Shown piece by piece: positions 1-7,396 of a stretch of 19,311 nt of DNA. Source of the DNA: an uncultured Streptomyces sp. GTDB lineage: Bacteria > Actinomycetota > Actinomycetes > Streptomycetales > Streptomycetaceae. Location: NCBI GenBank assembly GCA_946480485.1, contig CAMLJW010000042.1, forward strand, positions 1-19,311, written 5' to 3'. The notes below the pieces were generated by a model that searched no databases, was not told the DNA's origin, and was given only the letters and a program-made list of their open reading frames with translations. Position 1 is the stretch's first letter, and each line of letters begins with the position of its first letter. Made by a program: the position numbers and the translations under genes.

Positions 1-519
1 GCCCGTCTGGGCGGCAGCGCCGCGCACGAGAAGCTGCTCCTCGCGAACCTCGCGAAGGCGCTGTTCGAGCACGGCCGTATCACCACCACCGAGGCGAAGG
101 CGCGCAAGTTGCGTCCGTACGCCGAGCGTCTGGTCACCAAGGCGAAGAAGGGCGACCTTCACAACCGCCGCCAGGTGCTCCAGGTCATCACGGACAAGAG
201 CATCGTGCACACGCTGTTCACCGAGATCGGCCCGCGGTACGAGAACCGTCCGGGTGGCTACACCCGTATCACCAAGATCGGTAACCGCCGTGGCGACAAC
301 GCGCCCATGGCGGTCATCGAGCTGGTGGAGGCGCTGACCGTGGCCCAGGAGGCCGCCGGTGAGGCCGAGGCGGCGACCAGGCGTGCCGTCAAGGAGGACG
401 CCCTCAAGAAGGAGGACGTGCTCAAGAAGGACGACGCCGTCGAGGCCGAGGCCGAAGAGGCCGTCGAGGACGCGAAGCCGGCCGACGAGGCCGCTGCCGA
501 GGAGTCCAAGGACGCCTGA
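1..519 (+). CDS. rplQ: 50S ribosomal protein L17, 5' end cut by the window
   Basis: L17 is a large-subunit protein near the peptide exit tunnel. Reading frame 1 is open from the first base and starts [20 protein letters not shown], the L17 N-terminal motif after a usual leader of about seven residues (MPRPTKG-like), so only a few codons are missing. The conserved core runs to about residue 115 ([20 protein letters not shown], then [10 protein letters not shown]). The remaining ~55 residues are an Ala/Glu/Lys-rich acidic tail, common in actinomycete L17 and poorly conserved. It is followed by a strong terminator, so it is the last gene of the upstream ribosomal operon; truA starts 90 nt after its stop. 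Confidence 0.96.
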   Translation, partial: ARLGGSAAHEKLLLANLAKALFEHGRITTTEAKARKLRPYAERLVTKAKKGDLHNRRQVLQVITDKSIVHTLFTEIGPRYENRPGGYTRITKIGNRRGDNAPMAVIELVEALTVAQEAAGEAEAATRRAVKEDALKKEDVLKKDDAVEAEAEEAVEDAKPADEAAAEESKDA

Positions 520-536
520 GGCTCTGCCTGGCTGTG

Positions 537-568
537 AGCGGGTCCGTCCCTTCGGGGGCGGGCCCGCT
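537..568 (+). terminator. Rho-independent terminator after rplQ
   Basis: A 14-bp GC-rich stem (537-550 with 555-568, two G-T wobbles) is closed by a TTCG tetraloop (551-554) and followed by TTTCG. It ends the ribosomal operon, although some read-through into truA remains possible. Confidence 0.8.
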
Positions 569-608
569 TTCGCGTGGGGGAGAGCACCGGCCCTGAGAGG
601 ATTTTTGT

Positions 609-1472
609 GTGAGTGACGAAGTAGAGCCCGGGTTCGTGCGGGTGCGGCTGGATCTTTCGTACGACGGGAGTGAGTTCTCCGGATGGGCCAAGCAGGCCGG
701 GGGCCGTCGGACCGTGCAGGGTGAGGTCGAGGATGCTGTGCGGACGGTGACGCGGTCCAGGGGCACCACGTATGAGCTGACCGTTGCCGGGCGGACCGAT
801 GCCGGGGTGCATGCCCGGGGGCAGGTCGTGCACGTCGATCTGCCCGTGGGGGTGTGGGCGGAGCACCGGGAGAAGCTGCTCAAGCGGCTGGCCGGGCGGT
901 TGCCCAAGGATGTACGGGTGTGGGCCATGCGGGAGGCGCCCAGGGGGTTCAACGCGCGGTTCTCGGCGATCTGGCGGCGGTACGCGTACCGGGTGACCGA
1001 CAACCCCGGCGGTGTCGACCCGCTCCTGCGCAGCCACGTTCTCTGGCATGACTGGCCGCTGGACGTCGACGCCATGAAGGAGGCGGCCCGGCGGTTGCTC
1101 GGGGAGCACGACTTCGCCGCGTACTGCAAGAAGCGGGAGGGCGCCACCACCATTCGTACGCTGCAGGAGCTCAGCCTGGAGCGAGGGGCGGACGGGGTCA
1201 TCACCGCCACGGTGCGTGCCGATGCCTTCTGCCACAACATGGTCCGGTCGCTCATCGGGGCGCTGCTGTTCGTGGGGGACGGGCACCGGGACCCCGACTG
1301 GCCCCAAAAGGTGCTGGCGGCCGGCGTACGGGACTCGGCCGTGCATGTCGTACGGCCGCACGGGCTGACCCTGGAGGAGGTCGGCTACCCGGCGGACGAA
1401 CTGCTGGCCGCGCGGAACAAGGAGGCGCGGAACAAGCGGTCGTTGCCGGGGGTGGGCGGAGGCTGCTGCTGA
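609..1472 (+). CDS. truA: tRNA pseudouridine(38-40) synthase TruA
   Basis: TruA isomerises uridines 38-40 in the anticodon arm of tRNAs. The N-terminal strand [17 protein letters not shown] and the catalytic loop [10 protein letters not shown] are present, with nucleophile Asp64. The C-terminal motif [17 protein letters not shown] closes the active-site cleft. The length of 287 aa is normal; the last ~20 residues are a variable tail. The GTG start at 609 has GAGAGG at 595-600, 8 nt upstream. A stop codon just before it in another frame leaves no better start nearby. truA following rplQ is a very common bacterial arrangement. Confidence 0.96.
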   Translation: MSDEVEPGFVRVRLDLSYDGSEFSGWAKQAGGRRTVQGEVEDAVRTVTRSRGTTYELTVAGRTDAGVHARGQVVHVDLPVGVWAEHREKLLKRLAGRLPKDVRVWAMREAPRGFNARFSAIWRRYAYRVTDNPGGVDPLLRSHVLWHDWPLDVDAMKEAARRLLGEHDFAAYCKKREGATTIRTLQELSLERGADGVITATVRADAFCHNMVRSLIGALLFVGDGHRDPDWPQKVLAAGVRDSAVHVVRPHGLTLEEVGYPADELLAARNKEARNKRSLPGVGGGCC

Positions 1473-1500
1473 GCGGGTTTCTTCGTCGTCGCCGCTCTCG

Positions 1501-1605
1501 GAGGCTGCCGGGCTACCTCTGATCAGGCGGGCGGGGTCCTGGCACGCACACGTCCAGCGTTGTCGTCAGTCGCCGACGCTCCGCCTCGACTCCTTCCTCT
1601 GCCTT
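1501..1605 (+). repeat. Dispersed intergenic repeat, copy A
   Basis: This 105-nt stretch begins 28 nt after the truA stop. It matches 19208-19311 with about nine differences by eye. Its middle (CCTGGCACGCACACGTCCAG then CGTTGTCGTC) is also found at 12138-12180 and in diverged form at 15765-15826. All copies have the same orientation and lie just 3' of plus-strand genes. I do not recognise a named element; it has no ORF of its own and no transposase. Confidence 0.75.
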
Positions 1606-1642
1606 GGAATCGCTGCAACTGACCCGTCCCTCATGCTGATCG

Positions 1643-2029
1643 ATGGTTGCCCGAGAGCCAAGAGGATTTGCTTTTAACCCCGCGCGATGTATACGGCAAA
1701 GCTCAGGACCGCGCACCGCCAACGGCATGGCCCGGTCGAAGGAGGGCGTCGACGTACTGCCGCTGACAGGCATATCGGCGAAGGACCGGCCCACCGGCAT
1801 CGACCAGCTGCAGCCCGGGGACCTCGTCTTCTTCAAGCTCGACACCCGGACCGGGGAGCGGCTGGACCACACCGGCATGGTGCTCGGCTACGACACGGAA
1901 GGCCACCTGATCTTCATCTCGAGCCGCGAGGAGGTCAACGGCCCGACCATCGGCGACGTGGGTGGCACATCCCGCCTGGACGGCAACGGCTACTACGCGA
2001 AGACCTTGCGCAGCGCCAAGCGGCTGTGA
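1643..2029 (+). pseudogene. Truncated NlpC/P60-type cell-wall hydrolase, C-terminal part only
   Basis: The protein resembles the C-terminal half of NlpC/P60 peptidoglycan endopeptidases: PRTANGMARSKEG, then LQPGDLVFF, then LDHTGMVLGY carrying the expected catalytic His, and a tail ending YYAKTLRSAKRL. The part that should contain the catalytic Cys (D-C-S-G-type motif) and any signal peptide or SH3 domains is absent. The first ~20 codons, including an unusually AT-rich TTTGCTTTTAACC segment, do not look like the family. An in-frame TGA at 1637 blocks upstream extension, and no convincing ribosome binding site precedes the ATG. Dispersed repeat copy A ends 37 nt upstream. It is most likely a decayed remnant; a secreted inhibitor-like fragment is possible but unsupported. 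Confidence 0.65.
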
Positions 2030-2044
2030 ACGCCCCGCGGTCTT

Positions 2045-2911
2045 CTACTGCTCGGCCGCCGCCGACGCCTGGGCCTCGCCGCGGCGGTGGATCTGACGGA
2101 AGGTGAACTCCGCGAGATCGTCGCCCGTTCTGAAGACCTTGGAGTCCTTCCGAGTCACGTCTTTGCCGTCGGTGAAGCCGGCGACCGTGAAGTAGGCGTA
2201 GCGACCGTACGAATTGGTGGTCGAGCGGCAGATCGCCGAGTGGCAGAAGGCGGGGACGCCGGAGGCCGACAGGGACCGGACGACGCTCTTGTCGTCGGCT
2301 TCGTTCTTGGCCTTCGTGGCCTTGGCCTCGGTGTCGAAGACGGCCACGCCGACCGTTACGGCCACGTCGTCCGTGGAGTAGGTGACGCGCATGAGCTGCG
2401 TGCAGTCGTTCTTGGTGAGGACAGTGCCGAGCGTGCCCTGGACGGCCGACGCGCAGTCCTTCGTGGACGCGGCCGCGCCCTTTTTGTAGACGGTCTCGCC
2501 CATCGTCAGCTGCGTGCCGGGAAAGAGCGTTTCCGGGCCGAGTGGAGCCGTGTCCTTGTTCGCACTGGATATGAAGTCCTTCGGGTCCAGCGGGGGAGGC
2601 GCCGAGGTCTGCGCGAACGACGGGCCGGGGCCGGTGGTGTCCGACGGGACCGCGCCCGGGGGCAGGGCGGAGGCAGGCTTGTTCGACGCCCGGCTGTCGC
2701 CGTCGGCCGAGACCACGGCCACGGCCACGACCGTGCCGATGGCGACCGTGGCGAGCGCGCCGCCGCCGATCAGCAGCCATCTGCGGCGCCGGTTGCGCGA
2801 TTCGGACGCATCGGCGAGCGCCGCCCAGTCCGGGGCCTGGTTTCCCCACTGCTGCGGCTGAGAACCCGATTCCCCGGAACCCCACTGGGGTCCCCCCTGC
2901 CCAAAGCTCAT
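2045..2911 (-). CDS. Membrane-anchored hypothetical protein
   Basis: I cannot assign a function. The protein (288 aa from the chosen start) has a Gly/Gln/Trp/Pro-rich cytoplasmic head (MSFGQGGPQWG) with PDWAALADASESRNRRRR, then one membrane segment at about residues 45-68. A Pro/Ser-rich linker leads to an extracytoplasmic domain of about 190 residues with several cysteines (KDC, NDC, FCHSAIC) that could form disulfides. The ATG at 2911 is preferred over the ATG three codons upstream: TAGGAT lies 7 nt before it and could serve as a leaderless -10, while AGGA inside it is a possible ribosome binding site. The gene converges with the NlpC/P60 remnant, 15 nt apart. Homologues with the same MSFGQGGPQWG start seem familiar from Streptomyces, but none has a known role to me. 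Confidence 0.8.
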   Translation of the reverse strand: MSFGQGGPQWGSGESGSQPQQWGNQAPDWAALADASESRNRRRRWLLIGGGALATVAIGTVVAVAVVSADGDSRASNKPASALPPGAVPSDTTGPGPSFAQTSAPPPLDPKDFISSANKDTAPLGPETLFPGTQLTMGETVYKKGAAASTKDCASAVQGTLGTVLTKNDCTQLMRVTYSTDDVAVTVGVAVFDTEAKATKAKNEADDKSVVRSLSASGVPAFCHSAICRSTTNSYGRYAYFTVAGFTDGKDVTRKDSKVFRTGDDLAEFTFRQIHRRGEAQASAAAEQ

Positions 2912-2918
2912 GGGATGC

Positions 2919-2924
2919 ATCCTA
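2919..2924 (-). promoter_or_regulatory. -10-like hexamer (TAGGAT) of the membrane-anchored protein gene
   Basis: On the minus strand TAGGAT fits TANNNT and lies 7 nt before the ATG at 2911, the spacing expected for a leaderless transcript. The upstream -35 is weak (CAGTCA at 18 nt). Confidence 0.4.
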
Positions 2925-3060
2925 GTCGGGCAAGGGGTGTGCTGACTGTCCCGAACATCACTTGAGCCTCAGGCGTGACATATCCGACCGCCGCCGCGGC
3001 TCCTGCAGTTCGCCCGCAGGGGGCGTCGTCGTCGCCCCGCGGGCCCGGCTGCCAGCAGTT

Positions 3061-3090
3061 TTGACCTGTACCGGGCTCCGAAGCTATTGT
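3061..3090 (+). promoter_or_regulatory. Housekeeping-type promoter of rplM-rpsI
   Basis: TTGACC (3061-3066) and TATTGT (3085-3090) are separated by 18 nt, a close match to the vegetative sigma (HrdB) consensus TTGACN/TANNNT. It is the only good match before rplM and would start transcription near 3097. Confidence 0.65.
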
Positions 3091-3121
3091 TGCTGTTCGT
3101 TATGTGTATTGGCTTGCTCAT

Positions 3122-3133
3122 TCTCACGTGAGA
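3122..3133. promoter_or_regulatory. Perfect 12-bp palindrome in the rplM leader
   Basis: TCTCACGTGAGA is a perfect inverted repeat with a CACGTG centre, about 25 nt downstream of the predicted transcription start. It could be an operator or an RNA hairpin; I cannot name a regulator. Confidence 0.35.
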
Positions 3134-3272
3134 GGCCCTTACACCGGTCCACCGGGGCCGATGACCAGCGATCTGCATGCGGTTGCGTCGCCGCCGTGCG
3201 GTCAGGGCTGTCGTGATCGTCCGTGGTGGCCTTGTCAGGACCCACTCACTGAAGAAGCGAAGGCTACGAACC

Positions 3273-3716
3273 GTGCGTACGTACAGCCCCAAGCCCGGCG
3301 ACATCACTCGCCAGTGGCACGTCATCGATGCCCGGGACGTCGTTCTCGGTCGTCTGGCGACCACCGCCGCCACCCTTCTGCGGGGCAAGCACAAGCCGAT
3401 CTACGCTCCGCACGTCGACGCTGGTGACTTCGTCATCATCATCAACGCGGACAAGGTGCACCTGTCCGGCAACAAGCGCACCCAGAAGATGGCCTACCGC
3501 CACTCCGGGTACCCGGGTGGTCTGCGCTCCGTCCTCTACGACGAGCTGCTGGACAAGAACCCCGAGAAGGCCGTGGAGAAGGCAGTCAAGGGCATGCTCC
3601 CGAAGAACTCCCTGGGCCGTCAGATGCTCTCGAAGCTGAAGGTGTACGCGGGCGAGAACCACCCGCACGCCGCTCAGCAGCCGGTCCCGTTCGAGATCAC
3701 CCAGGTCGCGCAGTAA
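3273..3716 (+). CDS. rplM: 50S ribosomal protein L13
   Basis: L13 is an early assembly protein of the 50S subunit. The 147-aa sequence starts with GTG and reads (V)[19 protein letters not shown], then [44 protein letters not shown] and [12 protein letters not shown], the conserved L13 blocks. The GTG at 3273 is chosen because streptomycete L13 starts at (M/V)RTYSPK and AAGG lies 9 nt upstream; the open frame continues further up without family similarity. It forms an operon with rpsI, 42 nt downstream. Confidence 0.97.
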   Translation: MRTYSPKPGDITRQWHVIDARDVVLGRLATTAATLLRGKHKPIYAPHVDAGDFVIIINADKVHLSGNKRTQKMAYRHSGYPGGLRSVLYDELLDKNPEKAVEKAVKGMLPKNSLGRQMLSKLKVYAGENHPHAAQQPVPFEITQVAQ

Positions 3717-3758
3717 GTCCGGCCACCCCCTAAGACCGAAGAGAATCTGAGGAGAATC

Positions 3759-4280
3759 GTGGCCGAGACCACCGTTGAGCAGCCGGTCGAAGAGACTGAG
3801 CTCGTCGACATCGAGCAGTACACCACCGAGTCCGAGGTCCCCGTCGAGGGCGAGTACACCTCGGAGTCCCTGGCCTCCCGCTTCGGCGAGCCGCAGCCGG
3901 CCGCCGGCCTGGGACGTCGCAAGAACGCCATCGCCCGCGTCCGGATCGTCCCGGGCACCGGCAAGTGGAAGATCAACGGCCGCACCCTTGAGGACTACTT
4001 CCCCAACAAGGTGCACCAGCAGGAGGTCAACGAGCCGTTCAAGGTTCTCGAGCTCGAGGGCCGCTACGACGTCGTCGCCCGTATCGTAGGTGGCGGCGTC
4101 TCCGGCCAGGCCGGCGCCCTGCGCCTCGGCGTGGCCCGCGCCCTGAACGAGGCGGACGTGGACAACAACCGCGGCCCGCTGAAGAAGGCCGGCTTCCTCA
4201 AGCGCGACGACCGTGCGGTCGAGCGCAAGAAGGCCGGTCTCAAGAAGGCCCGTAAGGCCCCGCAGTACAGCAAGCGCTGA
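3759..4280 (+). CDS. rpsI: 30S ribosomal protein S9
   Basis: S9 lies in the head of the small subunit and its C-terminal tail reaches the P-site tRNA. The 173-aa protein has an acidic N-terminal extension of about 48 residues (rich in Glu/Thr), typical of actinomycetes. The S9 domain follows: [38 protein letters not shown] and a basic C-terminus ending [12 protein letters not shown] start with AGGAG at 3750-3754. It is cotranscribed with rplM; a strong terminator lies about 110 nt downstream. Confidence 0.97.
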   Translation: MAETTVEQPVEETELVDIEQYTTESEVPVEGEYTSESLASRFGEPQPAAGLGRRKNAIARVRIVPGTGKWKINGRTLEDYFPNKVHQQEVNEPFKVLELEGRYDVVARIVGGGVSGQAGALRLGVARALNEADVDNNRGPLKKAGFLKRDDRAVERKKAGLKKARKAPQYSKR

Positions 4281-4308
4281 CGCTCCGCTGGAAGGCTGGT
4301 TTGTCAGC

Positions 4309-4385
4309 TGCGGGTTCGTCGTGGCTGGTCGCGCCCGCGCGGCGGAGCCGCATATCGACGCAGCCCCGCGCCCCTTACAGGGCGC
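4309..4385 (+). repeat. Streptomyces-type intergenic repeat (GGCTGGTCGCGC...CCCCGCGCCCC)
   Basis: The stretch contains GTGGCTGGTCGCGC, a GCGGC/GCCGC mini-hairpin (4339-4351), CAGCCCCGCGCCCCTTACAG and a closing hairpin (GCGCCC 4368-4373 with GGGCGC 4380-4385). The flanking parts recur at about 12311-12352 without the internal ~26-nt piece. From memory, this motif is abundant between Streptomyces genes. Confidence 0.6.
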
Positions 4386-4390
4386 AGCAT

Positions 4391-4422
4391 CGCCCCGGCG
4401 GCACTTCTGTGCCGCCGGGGCG
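4391..4422 (+). terminator. Rho-independent terminator of the rplM-rpsI operon
   Basis: A perfect 14-bp stem (CGCCCCGGCGGCAC with GTGCCGCCGGGGCG) encloses a TTCT loop and is followed by TTCGTTT. It separates rpsI from glmM. Confidence 0.88.
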
Positions 4423-4588
4423 TTCGTTTACGGCGGGCAGGCACTTTTCACGGCCTTACGCCGCAATGCGACGCCCGGGACCGGTGCGGGGATGTACCTG
4501 GCCACCAGCCCTGGGGGTATACGTGGCCCAGGCGATACCTGGACACTCGGCATGGGCCGCAAATTCTGAGCATGTTCGGAGGACACCA

Positions 4589-5947
4589 GTGGGACGACTC
4601 TTCGGCACGGACGGCGTGCGCGGTGTCGCCAACGCGGACCTGACGGCTGAGCTGGCGCTCGGCCTGTCCGTCGCGGCGGCGCACGTACTGGCCGAGGCGG
4701 GCACCTTCGAGGGCCACCGGCCGACGGCGGTGGTCGGACGGGACCCGCGGGCGTCCGGGGAATTCCTGGAGGCCGCCGTGGTCGCCGGCCTCGCCAGCGC
4801 GGGCGTGGACGTCCTGCGCGTCGGAGTGCTGCCCACGCCCGCGGTGGCGTACCTCACCGGCGCGCTCGGCGCCGACCTCGGTGTGATGCTCTCCGCCAGC
4901 CACAACGCCATGCCCGACAACGGCGTCAAGTTCTTCGCTCGAGGCGGCCACAAGCTGGCTGACGCTTGGGAGGACAAGATCGAGGCCGTCTACGACGAAC
5001 ACCGCACCGGGGCTCCCTGGGACCGCCCGACGGGTGCCGGCGTCGGCCGGGTGAAGTCGTACGACGAGGGCTTCGACCAGTACGTCGGGCATCTCACGGC
5101 CGCGCTGCCGAACCGCCTCGACGGGCTCAAGGTCGTCCTCGACGAGGCGCACGGCGCGGCCGCCCGGGTCTCGCCCGAGGCCTTCAAGCGGGCGGGCGCC
5201 GAAGTCGTCACCATCGGCGCCGAGCCGGACGGCCTGAACATCAACGACGGGTGCGGCTCCACCCATCTGGACCTGCTGAAGGCCGCCGTCGTCGAGCACG
5301 GCGCCGACCTGGGCATCGCGCACGACGGCGACGCCGACCGCTGCCTCGCCGTGGACCACGCGGGCGCCGAGGTCGACGGGGACCAGATCCTGGCCGTCCT
5401 CGCGCTGGCGATGCGGGAGCGTTCCGCACTGCGCTCCGACACTGTTGTCGCGACGATCATGTCCAACCTGGGCTTCAAGCTGGCCATGGAGCGCGAGGGG
5501 CTGTCGCTGGTACAGACGGCGGTCGGCGACCGTTACGTCCTGGAGGAGATGAAGGAGCACGACTACGCGCTCGGCGGTGAGCAGTCGGGGCACGTGATCA
5601 TCCTGGACCACGCGACCACCGGCGACGGCACGCTGACCGGCCTGCTGCTGGCGGCGCGGGTCGCCCAGACGGGCCGTACGCTCCAGGACCTCGCGTCCGT
5701 CATGGAGCGGCTGCCGCAGGTACTGATCAACGTCCCCGACGTCGACAGGTCCCAGGTGAAGACCTCCACCGAGCTGGCGTCCGCCGTCGCCGATGCGGAG
5801 CGCGAACTCGGTTCCACGGGGCGGGTGTTGCTACGCCCGTCGGGTACCGAGCCACTTGTGCGCGTGATGGTCGAGGCCGCCGACATCGACCAGGCCAGGT
5901 CGGTCGCCGGGCAGTTGGCGGACGCGGTGAAGTCCGCGCTCGGTTAG
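4589..5947 (+). CDS. glmM: Phosphoglucosamine mutase GlmM
   Basis: GlmM converts glucosamine-6-phosphate to glucosamine-1-phosphate on the way to UDP-GlcNAc for peptidoglycan. The 452-aa protein has the four alpha-phosphohexomutase motifs: the active-site loop [11 protein letters not shown] with phosphoserine Ser104, the Mg-binding loop DGDADRC (Asp246, Asp248, Asp250), the sugar-specificity loop GGEQSGH (residues 329-335) and the phosphate-binding loop [12 protein letters not shown] near the C-terminus. The GTG at 4589 follows GGAGGA (4578-4583) by 5 nt and gives the family start [13 protein letters not shown] weak promoter candidate (TGGACA 4540-4545, AATTCT 4562-4567) lies just upstream. 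In relatives, as I recall, glmS lies nearby downstream; here only its 3' tail is seen at 7352-7396. Confidence 0.97.
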   Translation: MGRLFGTDGVRGVANADLTAELALGLSVAAAHVLAEAGTFEGHRPTAVVGRDPRASGEFLEAAVVAGLASAGVDVLRVGVLPTPAVAYLTGALGADLGVMLSASHNAMPDNGVKFFARGGHKLADAWEDKIEAVYDEHRTGAPWDRPTGAGVGRVKSYDEGFDQYVGHLTAALPNRLDGLKVVLDEAHGAAARVSPEAFKRAGAEVVTIGAEPDGLNINDGCGSTHLDLLKAAVVEHGADLGIAHDGDADRCLAVDHAGAEVDGDQILAVLALAMRERSALRSDTVVATIMSNLGFKLAMEREGLSLVQTAVGDRYVLEEMKEHDYALGGEQSGHVIILDHATTGDGTLTGLLLAARVAQTGRTLQDLASVMERLPQVLINVPDVDRSQVKTSTELASAVADAERELGSTGRVLLRPSGTEPLVRVMVEAADIDQARSVAGQLADAVKSALG

Positions 5948-5969
5948 GCCTTCCGAGTCTTCCGGGTCT

Positions 5970-6944
5970 TCAGGTCTTTCGGATGCTCCGGATGTTCCGG
6001 GTCTTCGGTTGGTCGGTGGTGCGTTCACGCTGCTTGGCCCAGAGGAGCTTCTGGGTGAGCAGGGTGAGCGTGCCCGCGAGGACGATGCCCAGCAGGTTCA
6101 GGAGCAGCTGCCCGGTGGAGCCCCAGGTCTGTTTCATGTCGCCGTAGCTCAGGGCCACCGCCGCGTTGGCGGCCGCCGGGACGGTCGTGACGGAGATCGC
6201 GACGCCGACCAGCGCTCCTGACTTGGCCGACGTCAGCGAGAGCGTGCCGGCGATGCCCGCGAGGACGGCCACGATGAAGGAGAACCAGTCGGGGGCGTAG
6301 ATGAAGGCCGTGTTGGGCCGCTTGCCGCCCAGCAGCTCCTTGCCGAAGAGCTCGATCGAGTCCATGAAGTAGCTGAAGAGGACCGTCACCGCCATGGCGG
6401 AGGCGAAGCCCACCAGCAGCGCCGTCAGCGAGCGCAGCGCGAGCCGCGGAGCGCGCCGCACCAGCGCTGTGCACAGACCGGCCAGCGGCCCGAACTCCGG
6501 GCCGACCGCCATCGCGCCCACGATCAGGATCGCGTTGTCGAGGACCACACCGCAGGCCGCGATCATCGTGGCGAGTGCGAGGAACGCCATGTAGGTGACG
6601 GAGAGCGTCGACTCCTCGTGGGTCGCGTCCGCCAGGTGCTCCCACAGGACCGCGTCCGCGCCCTCGCCCGGCGCGTCCTCCTCCGCCTTCTCGGCGCGCC
6701 TCGACAGCGACAGGTCGATGTTCTCGACGGCGATGGAACCGCACTCGTCGAGGTCCAACGCCCTGAGCTGGCCGAGCAGTTCGTCGCCCGCCTCTCGTGC
6801 GACATCGCACATCACCACATCCCCGGACGGGTCGCGGGCGGCGCCGGGCAGCACCACGAGATGGGTGGTGCCGACCGTCTTCTCCAGCAGGCGCAGCACC
6901 TCGTCCGTCTTGTCGGCCGGGGTGAGCAGGCGTATATGCAGCAT
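5970..6944 (-). CDS. DUF389 family membrane protein
   Basis: The 324-aa protein matches the DUF389 (TIGR00341-like) layout. A soluble N-terminal domain of about 110 residues (MLHIRLLTPADKTDEVLRLL) is followed by about six membrane segments (approx. 115-132, 136-158, 170-192, 219-237, 242-266, 278-298). The family motif region (LATMIAACGVVLDNAILIVGAMAVGPEFGPLAGLC) and SAKSGALVGVAISVTTVPAAANAAVAL are present. The molecular function of the family is not established. The start has GGAG 10 nt upstream on the minus strand. It converges with glmM, 22 nt apart. Its last codons lie in a run of short degenerate TTCCGGGTC-like repeats (5950-6008), so the basic tail (TRNIRSIRKT) is probably not conserved. 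Confidence 0.88.
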   Translation of the reverse strand: MLHIRLLTPADKTDEVLRLLEKTVGTTHLVVLPGAARDPSGDVVMCDVAREAGDELLGQLRALDLDECGSIAVENIDLSLSRRAEKAEEDAPGEGADAVLWEHLADATHEESTLSVTYMAFLALATMIAACGVVLDNAILIVGAMAVGPEFGPLAGLCTALVRRAPRLALRSLTALLVGFASAMAVTVLFSYFMDSIELFGKELLGGKRPNTAFIYAPDWFSFIVAVLAGIAGTLSLTSAKSGALVGVAISVTTVPAAANAAVALSYGDMKQTWGSTGQLLLNLLGIVLAGTLTLLTQKLLWAKQRERTTDQPKTRNIRSIRKT

Positions 6945-7045
6945 GTCTGTATGTCTCCAGCTTGCGCAGGCTCAGGCGCTGCACTTTGTGGTCGGGGCCC
7001 TTGCGCAGGACCAGGGTGGCACGGCCGCGCGTGGGCGCCACGTTC

Positions 7046-7350
7046 TCAAGGAGAGGCGGCGAGGCGTATGTCGGCAACCTTCGGCACACAGGTTTGGAAC
7101 AGGTGAGGACACAGCGCGATCGAATCGTCGACCTCGTCGGCCTCGACGGCGCGAACCCAGATGGTTCGGTTCCGTCCGTCCTCGCCAGCCAGGTGCACGC
7201 GGTGAACCGGCTTGTAGATCACGGGTCCATGGTCGGCCGCGCACTTGCGGGCGTCCTCCGGAACGTTCGTGAACAAAGTGGCGGGAACGGGCAGACCGAG
7301 GCGTGCGGCCAGGAAACGATGCTGTTCCTCGCGGGCGGCACGGGGTCCGG
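7046..7350 (-). pseudogene. Remnant of an ATP-grasp ligase gene (RiPP-maturase-like)
   Basis: One minus-strand frame reads FLAARLGLPVPATLFTNVPE, then HGPVIYKPV, then VEADEVDDSIALCPHLFQTCVPKVADIRL. This resembles the central part of ATP-grasp ribosomal-peptide maturases (TgmB/MvdD-like): the TLxTNDP turn, the VIYKP lysine strand and the HLFQxxxPKxxDVRLT strand. The N-terminal domain and start codon are missing upstream, where glmS-tail and DUF397 sequence begin. The C-terminal catalytic half is missing downstream, where a stop comes shortly after DIRL. It cannot encode a working ligase. Recognition is by eye from the motifs, so the exact subfamily is uncertain. Confidence 0.6.
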
Positions 7351-7351
7351 T

Positions 7352-7396
7352 GTGGATCAGCCTCGGAACCTGGCGAAGTCGGTGACGGTGGAGTGA
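7352..7396 (+). pseudogene. glmS: Orphan 3' end of glmS (last 14 codons and stop)
   Basis: The plus strand reads VDQPRNLAKSVTVE followed by TGA, the strongly conserved C-terminus of glucosamine-6-phosphate synthase (GlmS, glutamine-fructose-6-phosphate aminotransferase). Upstream of the Val codon the frame has no GlmS similarity; the two sugar-isomerase domains and the glutaminase domain are absent from the whole window. The minus strand of the same bases encodes the last residues of the DUF397 gene, and the ATP-grasp remnant begins right next to it. It is either the scar of a deleted glmS or an attachment-site-like duplicate left by an element. Confidence 0.8.

Larger units (their letters stand above)
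2912..3272. other. Divergent intergenic region and rplM leader (361 nt)
   Basis: I see no credible gene here. It holds the minus-strand start signals near 2919, GC-rich potential hairpins at 2985-3055, a good plus-strand promoter at 3061-3090, a perfect 12-bp palindrome at 3122-3133 and a leader of about 175 nt before the rplM GTG. Leaders of L13 operons are autoregulatory in some Firmicutes; nothing here proves that for this leader. Confidence 0.6.

Noticed and set aside
2962..3216. An 84-codon frame upstream of rplM
   Set aside because: It spans the predicted promoter and leader, is Ser/Arg/Cys-rich and shows no similarity to a known family.
7352..7396. A functional Tn7 attachment site
   Set aside because: Tn7 inserts downstream of an intact glmS and recognises more of its 3' end; here the break lies within the coding sequence and no Tn7 ends or tns genes are visible.
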